Source: Geofilum rubicundum JCM 15548
Lineage (GTDB): Bacteria > Bacteroidota > Bacteroidia > Bacteroidales > Marinilabiliaceae
Assembly (NCBI RefSeq): GCF_000974365.1
Contig: NZ_BAZW01000017.1
Span: 1 to 64,000, forward strand
Direction of reading: 5' to 3'
DNA: 64,000 bases
The notes below the pieces were generated by a model that saw only the letters and a list, made by a program, of their open reading frames with translations, had not been told where the DNA came from and did not search any database. A program made the position numbers and the translations under genes. Shown piece after piece: positions 44,440 through 54,827 of the stretch. The first letter of the stretch is position 1. Each line of letters begins with the position of its first letter.

Positions 44440-46737
44440 TTATTTTTTTGGGGTATTGCCCAGGTGAAATTTGAAATGTTGCTTGGTGACCAGCTCTTCA
44501 TGAGAGATGAAGTATTTATTCAGCGGCTGCCCATCCATTTCCATTTTCTGAATGTAGATATTCTCCGAAGTGTTGTTGATGGTCTCAATGATGATTTGGT
44601 CGTTGTCATAATGGCTGTTGTCAAGGTGAATGGTCACCTTGTCGAATACGGGCGAAGACAGCGTGTAAACAGGATCGCCGGGCGCAATGGGGTAGAAGCC
44701 CATCATGCTGTAAATCAGCCAGGCACTCATGGTTCCGGTGTCGTCGTTGCCGGGCAAGCCGGCCGGTCCGGTGTGGAAATAAGTGTTGATACAATCACGG
44801 ACGGTTCTCTGACTGCGCCATTCCTCGCCCTTCACATAGTTAAACAGGAAGGGGTAGCCCATATCCGGTTCGTTGCCCATATCGAAAAGATCCTCGTTAA
44901 AGCAGGTTTCCAGTTGCTGGATGAATTTTTTTTGGCCCCCCATTAAACGGATGAGGCCCGGCATATCGTGCGGAATGGCAAAAGAATATTGCCAGGAAGA
45001 GCCTTCATGAAAACCGTGGACAGGTTCAAAATTCTCACCCTGAACGGGATCAAAGCCTGGCATAAATGAGCCATCCGGCAAAACCGGACGCAACAGGCCA
45101 TAGTTTTTGTCAAAGTACTTTTTATAGCCCAAAGCGCGCTGCCGGAGCGCCTTATGATCCTCCTTTTTGCCCAGCGCTTTGGCCAGTTGCGACAGGCTGT
45201 AATCGGCCACATAAAACTCCAAAGCTTCAGAAACAGAATTGTCGTAGTCCTTAGTAAAGGGAATGTAGTGGTGTTTTAAGTAGAAATCGTTAAAGGGTCT
45301 GATTTTGTTTTCTGCGGAGGGAGTGGTGGCCGACTTCATCATGGCTGCATAAGCCGTTTCAATGTCGAAATCCGTCAAGCCGCGCAGATAGGTGTCCGCC
45401 AAGACAATGAGGGCCGGGTCGCCGTTCATGACGTTGGTTTCTCTGCTGTATAGTTCCCATTTGGGCAGCCATCCACCTTCTTTGTACATGTCGAGCATCG
45501 ACTGCACCATGCCGAGTTGCTGTTCGGGGTAAAGCAGTGAGAGCAGTGGGTGAACACTGCGATAAGTGTCCCAAAGCGAAAAGACCGTGTAGCGGTTGCG
45601 GTCGGTCACCTGATGAATATCGGGCGACTCCATGGCCGGATACTGGCCGTTCACATCCTGCAGGACGTTGGGATGGATTAGCAGGTGGTAAAGCGCGGTG
45701 TAAAACTTGGTTTTGTCTGCGTCGCTGCCGCCTTCTACCTCGATGGTTGATAACTGTTTATTCCATTCACGCCAGGCGCTTTGAGCGGTTTCGTCAAAGG
45801 CAAAGCCGGATTGTTCGGCTCGGAGGTTCTCACGGGCATTGTCAATGCTGACGTAGGACACGCCTATTTTTACTTCTATTTGTTCCCCTTCTTCGGTGTT
45901 GAAGGAATACCATGCGCCGATGTTCTCACCGGCCATGTCTTTGAAGTAGTTGTTGTAAATTTTATAGGTGCCGCTGGTAGCATCCCAGCTGTGGCGGTGA
46001 CCGGGCAGTTTTTGTTGTTTTTTCCAGTAGCCGCGGTTCAGGGCCGGCTGGCTAAACTCTGCCACAAAATAGACCGGGAATACCGCATCTGGGTTGTAGC
46101 AAAAAGTCCCCATGAGCTTGTAACCTTCTATTTCTGTATCCGATACCATGCGCATAAAAGCGCCGGATTCGTTGGTCAGTCCGTGACCCAAATTCAGTAA
46201 AATATGCGCTTCCCCCTTTGGGAAAGTGTAGCGGCTGATGCCTGTACGCAGGGTGGTGGTGGCTTCTGCTTTAATGGCATAACGGTCCAGAAAAGACGTG
46301 TAGTAGCCCGGTCTGGCCTCCTCCTGGCTGTAAGTCGTGCCATATTGCGCATGGTCCACTTGCAGCTCACCGGTCAGCGGCATCAGCAGGATGCTCCCCA
46401 AATCGGGACAGCCAACTCCGCTGAGGTTCACGTGCGAAAAACCCGTCATCACCTTGTTGGGATGCACGTAGGGGTTAGAGCACCAGTTATCGGTGTTGCT
46501 GTATTCATTGCCCTGAGCAGGGGTCACGTTGAATGGCACCACCGAGACCATGCCCCAGGGCATGACGGGGCCTGGGAAAGTCGCCCCGTAGTTGGAGGTG
46601 CCAATAAAAGGGTCCACCCACGCAGCTGGTTCTTTGGCAGTTGCCCGGCCCATACCCAGAACGGCCATGGTCAGGATGACGAAGAGCGACTTGTTGAGGT
46701 GGGTTTTAAAAATTCGGCTATTGTTGGAATATTGCAT
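44440..46737 (-). CDS. GH92 alpha-mannosidase-like protein (paralogue 1)
   Basis: A 765-residue exported GH92 enzyme; these are calcium-dependent exo-acting alpha-mannosidases. The signal peptide ends near ATAKEP. Conserved GH92 segments: WVDPFIGTSNYGATFPGPVM, MTGFSHVNLSGVGCPDLGSI, FSLWDTYRSVHPL and PGNDDTGTMSAWLIYSMMGF. It differs from the other two paralogues in the region SVSEALEFYVADYSLSQLAK, where they have LEYAYxDWCIA, so it belongs to another subgroup and may cut a different linkage. Predicted periplasmic, not a lipoprotein. Confidence 0.93.
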   Translation of the reverse strand: MQYSNNSRIFKTHLNKSLFVILTMAVLGMGRATAKEPAAWVDPFIGTSNYGATFPGPVMPWGMVSVVPFNVTPAQGNEYSNTDNWCSNPYVHPNKVMTGFSHVNLSGVGCPDLGSILLMPLTGELQVDHAQYGTTYSQEEARPGYYTSFLDRYAIKAEATTTLRTGISRYTFPKGEAHILLNLGHGLTNESGAFMRMVSDTEIEGYKLMGTFCYNPDAVFPVYFVAEFSQPALNRGYWKKQQKLPGHRHSWDATSGTYKIYNNYFKDMAGENIGAWYSFNTEEGEQIEVKIGVSYVSIDNARENLRAEQSGFAFDETAQSAWREWNKQLSTIEVEGGSDADKTKFYTALYHLLIHPNVLQDVNGQYPAMESPDIHQVTDRNRYTVFSLWDTYRSVHPLLSLLYPEQQLGMVQSMLDMYKEGGWLPKWELYSRETNVMNGDPALIVLADTYLRGLTDFDIETAYAAMMKSATTPSAENKIRPFNDFYLKHHYIPFTKDYDNSVSEALEFYVADYSLSQLAKALGKKEDHKALRQRALGYKKYFDKNYGLLRPVLPDGSFMPGFDPVQGENFEPVHGFHEGSSWQYSFAIPHDMPGLIRLMGGQKKFIQQLETCFNEDLFDMGNEPDMGYPFLFNYVKGEEWRSQRTVRDCINTYFHTGPAGLPGNDDTGTMSAWLIYSMMGFYPIAPGDPVYTLSSPVFDKVTIHLDNSHYDNDQIIIETINNTSENIYIQKMEMDGQPLNKYFISHEELVTKQHFKFHLGNTPKK

Positions 46738-46761
46738 CGTACAATCATTTTAAAAGGTTCA

Positions 46762-49290
46762 TTAAAACGCATCTGCCAGAGAAGTGATCTTTAGTCGGGC
46801 CTCGAAATCGTCGACCGCCGCACTGGTCTCGAAAGTGACCGTGACTGGCTCGCCGGGAAGCAAATCGAAATAGTTGTTGCTCCACCAGCCCTTCACGCCA
46901 TCCATTTTCAGGTAGACGTGCTTGGCCAGATAGTCGGCCGATAGACTGACTTCGTAACCTTTCTCAGATGGTTGGACTTCAGCGTGGATATCGACCGCCT
47001 TAAGTGAGAGGTTTTTCGGTAAATCGAAATAGTGCAGGTTGTCGGCCAGCAACCGCCCATTTTGCCACAGCTCCATTTTAAGTACGCTGTTGTTGGCGGC
47101 ATGGCCCTTGAGCAGCTTGTTGACAGGGGCTTGCACCACTACCTGACTGTTGGGTTTAATCTCAACAGCATGCTTGTCCTGGCTCAGCTGCTTTCCTTCA
47201 AAATCCAGCAGGGTAAGTACCACTTCTGCCTGAGAAGTTTCCTGCAAGTCAGAGACCAGGAAGAGGCTGAAGATACCGTCTTCCTGCATGGGGGATAAAA
47301 AGAGATTTTCGTAGGCTTTGCGCACCGTGTAGTGCATGGCTTTCCAGTTGCCGTAGTAGTCGCGGCTCGACCAGGAAGCCACCGGCCAGCAGTCGTTAAA
47401 CTGCCAGTAGAGCGTTCCCATGCTAAAGGGCATGGCCTGGCGGTGGGCGGCGATGCCCATCATCATGCCTTCTGATTGCAGTATTTGGCTGACATAGACG
47501 TAGGATTCAAAGTCCTTAGGCGCCGGATACCAGCGCTTCATGTATTCATCGATGGTTTCATTGCCAATGGGATGCTTCTGATGGGTGCGCATGACCGGCG
47601 ACCAAAGGTCGCGGTCTTCCGGCAGTGTAAAGGATTCAACCGTGCTCCAGTCGGGAAACGATTGAAAGCCAAATTCACTCATAAAGCGGCTCACCTTTTG
47701 GCGGTACATCTCAAAAGGTTCCTTGCCCCACCAAACACCCCAGTAGTGGTTGTCGCCCATCACCGTGGCCTCTTGATGCCCCCATCCGTAAGAGGGGGAA
47801 GAGGGCCAGTATGGGCGGGTAGGATCTTCAGCGGCCAGAACCTCCGGGATAATGTCGTGAAACACCTTTTGGTAGTGACCCCAGACTTCCAGACTGTCGG
47901 CAGTGGAGTAGCCCAGACTGCGTTGCCAGCCCCAGTCGAACCAGCCATTTTGAATTTCGTTGTTGCCACACCAAAGGGCAATGGAAGTATGGTTTCTGAT
48001 TCTGCGAACATTGTCAATGGCCTCCTGGCGCACGTTCTCCAAGAAGGGCTCATCACCGGGGTACATGGCGCAGGCAAACATGAAATCCTGCCAGACCAGG
48101 ATGCCTTTTTCATCGCAGAGATCATAGAACAGCTTGTCCTCATAAATACCGCCACCCCATACCCGCAGCATGTTGTAATTGGCTTTAACCGCATCCTCAA
48201 TGGCCTTTTCATAATCGCTGGCGGTGAGTCGCGGCAGAAAACTCTCCAGAGGAATATAGTTGGCCCCTTTGGCGAAGAAGGCTTGTCCGTTGACATGGAA
48301 TTCAAAGGAGCTGCCATGCGCATCCGGCTCCTGCACCAGTTCAATGGTCCGCACCCCAATACGCTGTGAACGGGTAACAATGCCCTGAGCTGTTTCCAGG
48401 GTAACATCCACCTTGTAAAGGTGCGCTTCGCCCATGCCGTTGGGCCACCACAGTTGCGGATCGTCGATGGTGAAGTCAAGGTCGACAGGGTTGATGCCTT
48501 TTTTCAAATGGATTTTGGTTGTTTGGGTCTTGAATTGACCATCCGGACTACTCACCCTGATGTCTGCCTCTTCTTCCTGATCGGCCAAAATTTCTATTTG
48601 TGCGCGATAGTCTGCCTGGTTCTCAGAAATGTTTTGGGCGTAAAGAAATACATCTTGGATGTTGGCCGTGTTCCAGAATTTAAGATAGACCGGTCGCCAA
48701 ACCCCCGAAGTAATCAGTCGTGGCCCCCAGTCCCACCCAAACTGGTAGGGCGCCTTGCGGGAGTGCACACGTTCGTCTTCGGGTAAAACATAGGGCAGCT
48801 TAGCTGCCTGGGCTTTGTTGTAGGTCTCGGGCGACAGAAAATAGATCTCCATAGTGTTGAGGCCGGCAGTGAGGTGCTCCCGGGCATCGATGGTCCATGT
48901 GCGGAACATGTTATTCGCCTTGAGTACCTCCACATTGTTAAGTTTAACAGTCGCATGGGTATCGAGTCCCTCAAAGACCAGCTGGATATTATGGTTGGCC
49001 ATCTCTTCCTCAGAAACCGTGAAGGTCGTTCTGTAAATCCAGTCTTTGGTGCTGATCCATTGCACCGAGTCTTCGTTGGAGCGGTAAAAAGGATCGTCAA
49101 TGATGCCAGCTTCCAGCAGATCGGTATGCACCACTCCCGGCACTGAGGCCGGCGTCCAGACCTCCTCATCGGCACTGCGAAATTCCCAGTCCTGATGCAG
49201 TGCTCTTTGGTTCACCAGGTCATTTTTGGGTTGACAAGCAACGAGGAGTAATACTCCTAAAGTCGATAATGTAAAGAAATAACGGCTCAT
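46762..49290 (-). CDS. GH2 beta-mannosidase, lipoprotein
   Basis: An 842-residue GH2 enzyme of the mannosidase type. Lipobox LLLVAC (Cys about 19). Order: sugar-binding jelly-roll, Ig-like domain, TIM barrel, C-terminal Ig-like domains. Acid/base E445 lies in LWCGNNEIQNG and nucleophile E539 in SEFGFQSFP; the WCGNNE form distinguishes beta-mannosidases from galactosidases (GNEAGNG). It would cleave Man-beta-1,4-GlcNAc, the core linkage of N-glycans, exposed after alpha-mannosidases act. It sits between GH92 genes with 24- and 31-base gaps. Confidence 0.94.
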   Translation of the reverse strand: MSRYFFTLSTLGVLLLVACQPKNDLVNQRALHQDWEFRSADEEVWTPASVPGVVHTDLLEAGIIDDPFYRSNEDSVQWISTKDWIYRTTFTVSEEEMANHNIQLVFEGLDTHATVKLNNVEVLKANNMFRTWTIDAREHLTAGLNTMEIYFLSPETYNKAQAAKLPYVLPEDERVHSRKAPYQFGWDWGPRLITSGVWRPVYLKFWNTANIQDVFLYAQNISENQADYRAQIEILADQEEEADIRVSSPDGQFKTQTTKIHLKKGINPVDLDFTIDDPQLWWPNGMGEAHLYKVDVTLETAQGIVTRSQRIGVRTIELVQEPDAHGSSFEFHVNGQAFFAKGANYIPLESFLPRLTASDYEKAIEDAVKANYNMLRVWGGGIYEDKLFYDLCDEKGILVWQDFMFACAMYPGDEPFLENVRQEAIDNVRRIRNHTSIALWCGNNEIQNGWFDWGWQRSLGYSTADSLEVWGHYQKVFHDIIPEVLAAEDPTRPYWPSSPSYGWGHQEATVMGDNHYWGVWWGKEPFEMYRQKVSRFMSEFGFQSFPDWSTVESFTLPEDRDLWSPVMRTHQKHPIGNETIDEYMKRWYPAPKDFESYVYVSQILQSEGMMMGIAAHRQAMPFSMGTLYWQFNDCWPVASWSSRDYYGNWKAMHYTVRKAYENLFLSPMQEDGIFSLFLVSDLQETSQAEVVLTLLDFEGKQLSQDKHAVEIKPNSQVVVQAPVNKLLKGHAANNSVLKMELWQNGRLLADNLHYFDLPKNLSLKAVDIHAEVQPSEKGYEVSLSADYLAKHVYLKMDGVKGWWSNNYFDLLPGEPVTVTFETSAAVDDFEARLKITSLADAF

Positions 49291-49321
49291 AATAGTGGTC
49301 GTTTGTTTGGTCTGAAAAAAA

Positions 49322-51577
49322 CTATGGCAGGTTCATCAGTTCAAGGTAAGGAATTTCTGTCACCTCATGCCACAATGAAAGATTGGGGGTGGGCGACATT
49401 TTAAAAGTAAGTGTGCCTCCGTTGGTAATTTCCGAATGGGTGATCCATGGACGCGTCAATGCTTCCCCATTGAGGAAGGCCTCTTGAATGTAAAGATGGG
49501 TATCATCTACCTCCGGCGCTTCTACGGTGAACTGTTTTCCGCCCGGCAGTTGGATGGTGGCATGCTTCCACAAGGGACTGCCGATGAGGTAAATGCCAGT
49601 GGAGGGATTGACCGGATAAAAGCCCAGTGAGCTGAAGGTGTACCAGGCCGACATCTGGCCGCAGTCTTCGTTGCCACAATGCCCGTAATGTTCAGGGGCA
49701 TACATCGTGGTTAAGATTTGTCGGACCCTCTCCTGCGTTTTCCAGGCCTGCCCTGTGTAATGGTACAAGTAGGCCACATGGTGGCTTGGTTCATTGCCAT
49801 GCACATACTGCCCGATCATACCGGTGCTGAAAATGGGCAGCTCATCACTGGGATAAGGATCGTAGGTGAACATGCTGTCGAGGCGGGCACTGAAACGCTC
49901 CTTGCCCAAAGCGCTCTGCAGGCCTTCGATATTTTGCGGCACAAACCAAAAGTAATGCCAGGCATTGCTTTCGCAATAGTGATCGGTGTAATCGCGTGCC
50001 ACAAAATCTTTAAGAAACTGGCCCTTGGCATCCTTGGGACGCAGAAAGCCCGATTCAGCATCAAAATGGTGGCGCCAGTTTTCAGAGCGCTTAAGGAAGT
50101 ATGCGTAGTCGTCCATTTTTCCCAATGCCTTGGCAAAAGTAGCGATGCACCAGTCGTTGTAAGCATACTCCAGCGTTTTGGAAACCGACCAGTTTTCATG
50201 ATCGAAGGAAATGGGCACATAGCCCAGTTCCCGGTATTCCTGAATGCCGTGGTCGCTCGACAAGGCATTGGATTTACAAGCTGCGTAAGCCTCCTCCACA
50301 TCGAAACCGCCAATGCCTTTAAAGTAGGCATCCACAATAACTGGGACGGCGTGGTAGCCAATCATCATATTGGTCTCGTTGCCCTGCATGGACCAGACGG
50401 GCAGCAGGCCTGTCTCACGGTAATGACTAAGCATGGATTGGATCATATCCGGCACACGCTCGGGATGCATCAACGTGTAGAGCGGATGGGCTGCTCTGAA
50501 GGTATCCCACAGCGAAAAAGTGTCGTACTTATCGTAGCCAGTGGCCGTATGATAGTGGCCATCGGCGCCTTTGTATGCACCCTGGGCATCGCTGTAAAGG
50601 GTTGGTGCCAGCATGCTTTGGTAAAGTGTGGTATAGAAGGTGCGTTTCCAGGTTTCATTGTCCGATTGCACCCTGATCTTTTGCAGCTGGTTTTCCCAGG
50701 TGTCGGAGGCTGCCGTTTTAATGGCGTTGAAGTCCCACTCCGGGGCCTCATTCTCTATGGCTTTGGCGGCACCTTCAATGCTGGCACTGGAGATCCCTAC
50801 CTTAACCATAACCTTTTCGTTGTCAGAGGTGGCAAAGCGCAGGTCTACTTTGGTGTGCGTGTCCTTGACCGACGGTCCATCAACGGCCGTCTCTTTTTTA
50901 AAAAGTTGGATGGAGGTAGCCGGTTTTGAGAAGCGGGCCACAAAATAGACCCGTTGATCGGCCGCCCAGCCGGAAGAGTAGCGATACCCTGAAATGGTTT
51001 GGGCATCCTCAATTTGCAGAAAAGTTTCGGTCGGCCAGTCCCAGTTGAGGGCGTAGCCCAAATCAATGATGAAGCCCGAGTTGTCGTCTTGCGGAAAAGT
51101 ATATTGATGAATGCCGGTGCGTCGGGTGGCTGTCAGTTCCGCGTTGATGCCGTAGTCCTGTAAAAATACCTGGTAATAACCAGGCTCTGCATGCTCTTGG
51201 TCGTGACTAAAGAGCGAATAGGGCCGGTGGCCATTTTCCGGTGTTGTTTTAACCGATTGGCTGTTGACCGGCGTCAGCAGTATGTCGTACAAATCGCCCG
51301 CCCCGGTACCTGAAAGATGCAGGTGACTAAAACCGGTGATGATGCTGTCGGCCCATGCGTAGCCGGCAATTCTGTCCCAGCCTGAGTAGCCGATATCCGG
51401 ACTGAGCTGGACCATGCCAAAGGGGACGGTCGCTCCGGGATAGGTGTTTCCCGGGCCATCGCTGCCCATGAAGGGGTTGACCAGTGACGTCAGTCTTTCC
51501 TTAGCCGGCTGTTCGGAATGTGAACAGCCGTTAAGGAGCAGCACTAAAGTGAAAGTTATGATTGAAGCGTATTTCAT
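49322..51577 (-). CDS. GH92 alpha-mannosidase (paralogue 2), lipoprotein
   Basis: About 752 residues starting at the ATG at 51575-51577, which opens a lipoprotein signal (MKYASIITFTLVLLLNGC); upstream in-frame codons would bury it. GH92 signatures: LVNPFMGSDGPGNTYPGATV, FSHLHLSGTGAGDLYDIL, FSLWDTFRAAHPLYTL, SVSKTLEYAYNDWCIATFAK, and CGNEDCGQMSAWYTFSSLGF. These agree with characterised exo-alpha-mannosidases; linkage preference cannot be read. Part of the minus-strand operon, 31 bases before the beta-mannosidase gene. Confidence 0.95.
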   Translation of the reverse strand: MKYASIITFTLVLLLNGCSHSEQPAKERLTSLVNPFMGSDGPGNTYPGATVPFGMVQLSPDIGYSGWDRIAGYAWADSIITGFSHLHLSGTGAGDLYDILLTPVNSQSVKTTPENGHRPYSLFSHDQEHAEPGYYQVFLQDYGINAELTATRRTGIHQYTFPQDDNSGFIIDLGYALNWDWPTETFLQIEDAQTISGYRYSSGWAADQRVYFVARFSKPATSIQLFKKETAVDGPSVKDTHTKVDLRFATSDNEKVMVKVGISSASIEGAAKAIENEAPEWDFNAIKTAASDTWENQLQKIRVQSDNETWKRTFYTTLYQSMLAPTLYSDAQGAYKGADGHYHTATGYDKYDTFSLWDTFRAAHPLYTLMHPERVPDMIQSMLSHYRETGLLPVWSMQGNETNMMIGYHAVPVIVDAYFKGIGGFDVEEAYAACKSNALSSDHGIQEYRELGYVPISFDHENWSVSKTLEYAYNDWCIATFAKALGKMDDYAYFLKRSENWRHHFDAESGFLRPKDAKGQFLKDFVARDYTDHYCESNAWHYFWFVPQNIEGLQSALGKERFSARLDSMFTYDPYPSDELPIFSTGMIGQYVHGNEPSHHVAYLYHYTGQAWKTQERVRQILTTMYAPEHYGHCGNEDCGQMSAWYTFSSLGFYPVNPSTGIYLIGSPLWKHATIQLPGGKQFTVEAPEVDDTHLYIQEAFLNGEALTRPWITHSEITNGGTLTFKMSPTPNLSLWHEVTEIPYLELMNLP

Positions 51578-51596
51578 CAGGGGAATTTGAGTTGGT

Positions 51597-54500
51597 TTAA
51601 TATTCAAAAATGATCTCATCGGCAAATATCCAGGGGCGGTTGCCGGCACCCGGATGCCAGTCGGGCAACAACGGAAGCGCTTCCGCGGATATTTTAAAAT
51701 ACTGGAAGCTGGCGTTCACCGGAAAGTGGAATTCACTGATGATGCCCTCGTGCTCCTGGGGCAGGGTTGTTGTGGTAATGGCGCCCAGTTTGGTGAACGA
51801 TTGGTTGTTATTGGACCCGTAAACGGTCATCGTCCGGGGCAAAAGAATCCACGAACCCACATTTCTCATGAAGGAGAGTCGCACTTGTTCTACTTTTTTT
51901 GGCGCTCCCAGATTCACGATCGCTTCCATGTTACGGTTGAAACCCAGCCACTGACCATCATGGAAATCCATGGAGGCACGGTAACCATCGATGAGGGCTT
52001 TTTCTCCGGCTTTATCATAGGGTCGGGAAGGCGCCAGGTTGTATTGAATCGACGGATAGGTTTCGCCGCTGTTGAAATGTGCCCGGATGAATTCCCGGCT
52101 GAGCAACTCGCTGGGCTTCATGCCTTCTTTGAACGCCCGGGCCATCACTTTTTTCGTCTCGCTGATTTTGAATGGGCCGGTATAAACAGGGTCATTTTCT
52201 GAGACATTGGTACCATTTAGATTGTAATGAATGCTTACCCCAGGCGTGTTGCAATGAATGGCAATTTCCTTTTGTTGCGTAAACAGGGCCGTTGTTTCAT
52301 GGATATATGGCGCAAAGACCATTCGCTCCTCAATGGGTGCCAAGCGGTACTCTTCGGGTATCGTTGTTACAGGGCGGGCTTCGGGTTGGCTGGCCCACGT
52401 TTTATTGGGTGATGTGCCCATGGTGAACTCCAATACACCGCCGGCCATAATCTCCTGGTGTTGGATGTAAGAGCGGTTGAAGGGTTCTCCGTTCAGGCTG
52501 GCCGATTGAATGTAGAGCGCTTCTTTGCTTCTGCCTTTGGCCTTGACCGTAAACTGCTGGCCATTGTCCAGATTAAAGGACAATTGTTCAAAAAGTGGGG
52601 TGCCTATTATGTAGTCGCCACTTCCGGGGGTGACAGGATAAAAACCGGCTGCCGAAAAAACGTACCAGGCCGATAATTGTCCGCAATCTTCATTGCCACT
52701 GATGCCATCGGGTTGGTCGGTGTAAAGCGAATCCAGTATCAGGGCCACCTTTTCCTGCGTCTTCCATGGCTGACCGGCAAAGTTGTAGAGGTAAGCCACG
52801 TGGTGGCTTGGCTCGTTACCTTGGGCATACTGACCAATGAGACCCGAAATGTCATGGGCATTTTGGTTGGTGACGATGGCTTCCTGATTAAACATTTCAT
52901 CAATTTTAGCCGCAAAGGCTACATCTCCGCCCATCAGATCCATGAGTCCTGTTACGTCATGCGGGGCAAAGAAGGTATAGTGCCAGGAGTTGCCTTCGGT
53001 AAAATCACCAGACCCCAGGATGGAGCTTTCAATGGGGTCGAAGGGGGTACGCCAGCTGCCATCGGCCCGGCGTCCTCTTAAAAATCCAACAGACGTGTCG
53101 AATACATTGCGGTAATTTTGAGCCCGGTGTATATAGTTCTGGTAGTCTTCCTCCTGTCCCAAAGCCTTTGCCATTTGCGCTATGCACCAGTCGTCATAGG
53201 CATACTCCACCTGTTTGGAAACGCTGTTGCCTTCCCTTTCCATGGGAATAAAACCGAGCTCTTTGTAGTCCTTTAAGCCAATGTGGTCCTTCATGGCCGA
53301 TGTTTTCATGGCCTTAAAAGCCAGCTCTGCGTCAAAGTCGCGCTGTCCCTTGACAAAAGCATCCCAGATGACGGGTGCCGAGTGGTAGCCGATCATGGTG
53401 CCTGTTTCGTTGGCCATGAGTTCCCAAACGGGTAGCGTTCCATGTTGCTGGTACTGGGTGAGCATGGTATTGATGAACTCGTTATTTCGCTCAGGCTCAA
53501 TAATGGTAAACAGCGGATGGGTGGCTCTGAAAGTATCCCACAGTGAGAAGATGGTGTACATGTTATGGGAGGGCGTCACTGAATGAATGGCTTTGTCCAT
53601 GCCACGGTACCTGCCATCTGCATCGGTATACAAGTTGGGAGCAATTTGTGCGTGATACAATGAAGTATAAAAAGTACGTTTCTGCGCTTCTGAAGCCCCT
53701 TCAATATTTATTTTATGCAGGTGCTCGTTCCAGATGTCGGTAGCCTGATCCTTGTAGTCGTCAAAAACCCAGTGCGGGGCTTCAGCTTCCATGTTTTTAA
53801 TGGCTCCCTCCACATCTACGGCTGAAATGGCCACTTTCACCATCAGCTCATTTTTATCCAGTGCGTCAAAATCAAGGATGAGTTTTACTTCTTTACCTTC
53901 AGCAGCGTTCGCATGGTCAACGATTTCACCATCCACCATAATGGTGTGAGCAGTGAAAGGCGCTGAGAAGCGGGCCACGAAATAGACGTATTGATCAGCT
54001 GCCCAGCCCTGCGAGCGACGAAGGCCAACCACCTCGTTGTCGCCATTGATGCGAATGAAGCTTCGCGCGGCTGGTTAGAGATCCCATGTTTAAGATCGAT
54101 GATGAGGGAGGAAGGTTCGCTTTGGGCATAGCGGTAGCGGTGAATACCGGTGCGGGGGGTAGCCGTTAATTCGGCTGCAATGTTATAATCATCGAGCATG
54201 ACCGAGTAGTAACCCGCTTGGGCAAATTCGCGCTGATGCGAGAAGCGTGATCGGTAGCCCAGGTCGGGATTTTCTTTGGTTCCGGGTTCCCATTTGTGGT
54301 CACCCAAAAAAGGCATCACCAGGATGTCGCCCAGATCGGCGCCGCCGGTCCCGCTCAAATGGGTATGTGAAAAGCCCATGATAGAACTGTCGGAGTAATG
54401 ATAGCCGCTGCACCAGTCCCAGCCTTCAATGCCGGTGTCGGGACTCAGCTGTACCATTCCGAAAGGGGTTGTGGCGCCGGGAAAAGTATGCCCGTGTGCA

Positions 54501-54604
54501 TCGGTTCCTATCATTGGATCCACAAAAATGGTTAAATCCTCTAATGGTTGTTTGCACGACATTAGGGTGGTCAAAAGCAGTAAAATCAACCAGTGTTTCT
54601 TCAT
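51597..54604 (-). CDS. GH92 alpha-mannosidase (paralogue 3) with C-terminal binding domains, one frameshift
   Basis: About 1002 residues when one T of the coding strand (near 54059, codons for REAFIRING) is restored. Lipobox LMSC (Cys about 17). The GH92 domain (about 20-740) has FVDPMIGTDAHGHTFPGATT, FSLWDTFRATHPLF, SVSKQVEYAYDDWCIAQMAK and GNEDCGQLSAWYVFSAAGF. It is longer than the other copies because it adds a chitobiase C-terminal-like domain (IHYNLNGTNVSENDPVYTGP) and an F5/8-type discoidin domain ending IFADEIIFEY. These may hold the enzyme on glycoprotein. First gene of the minus-strand operon. Confidence 0.93.
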
Positions 54605-54827
54605 GTTGCTATGTTTATGTGTTTTTTAGGCACGATTATATAAATTTTCGAGGATAAAGATAATCTTTTATAAAAAAATAATAAAAGAATGAGGGAATAA
54701 TTTTAAAAAATATAAAAAAAATGCTTTTTTTGTAATGTGAATTTTTAATGGGGTTATTAAGGTCAAAAAGCAGTTGGCAAGTTGGTCCGAAAGAATTCCG
54801 AGTTAATAGATAAAACAAAACTATCAG
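54605..54827. promoter_or_regulatory. Divergent intergenic region of the two glycosidase operons
   Basis: This 223-base AT-rich gap separates the starts of the minus-strand (GH92...) and plus-strand (GH2...) operons and must hold both promoters. I see no full TTTG/TAnnTTTG pair on either strand; a TTTG at 54729-54732 lacks a good -7. The absence of a housekeeping box suggests dependence on an activator or another sigma factor, but that is inference. Confidence 0.4.

Noticed and set aside
49718-50929. 403-codon open frame on the plus strand opposite the second GH92
   Set aside because: It mirrors a strongly coding GH92 frame, has no recognisable domain and no ribosome-binding context.
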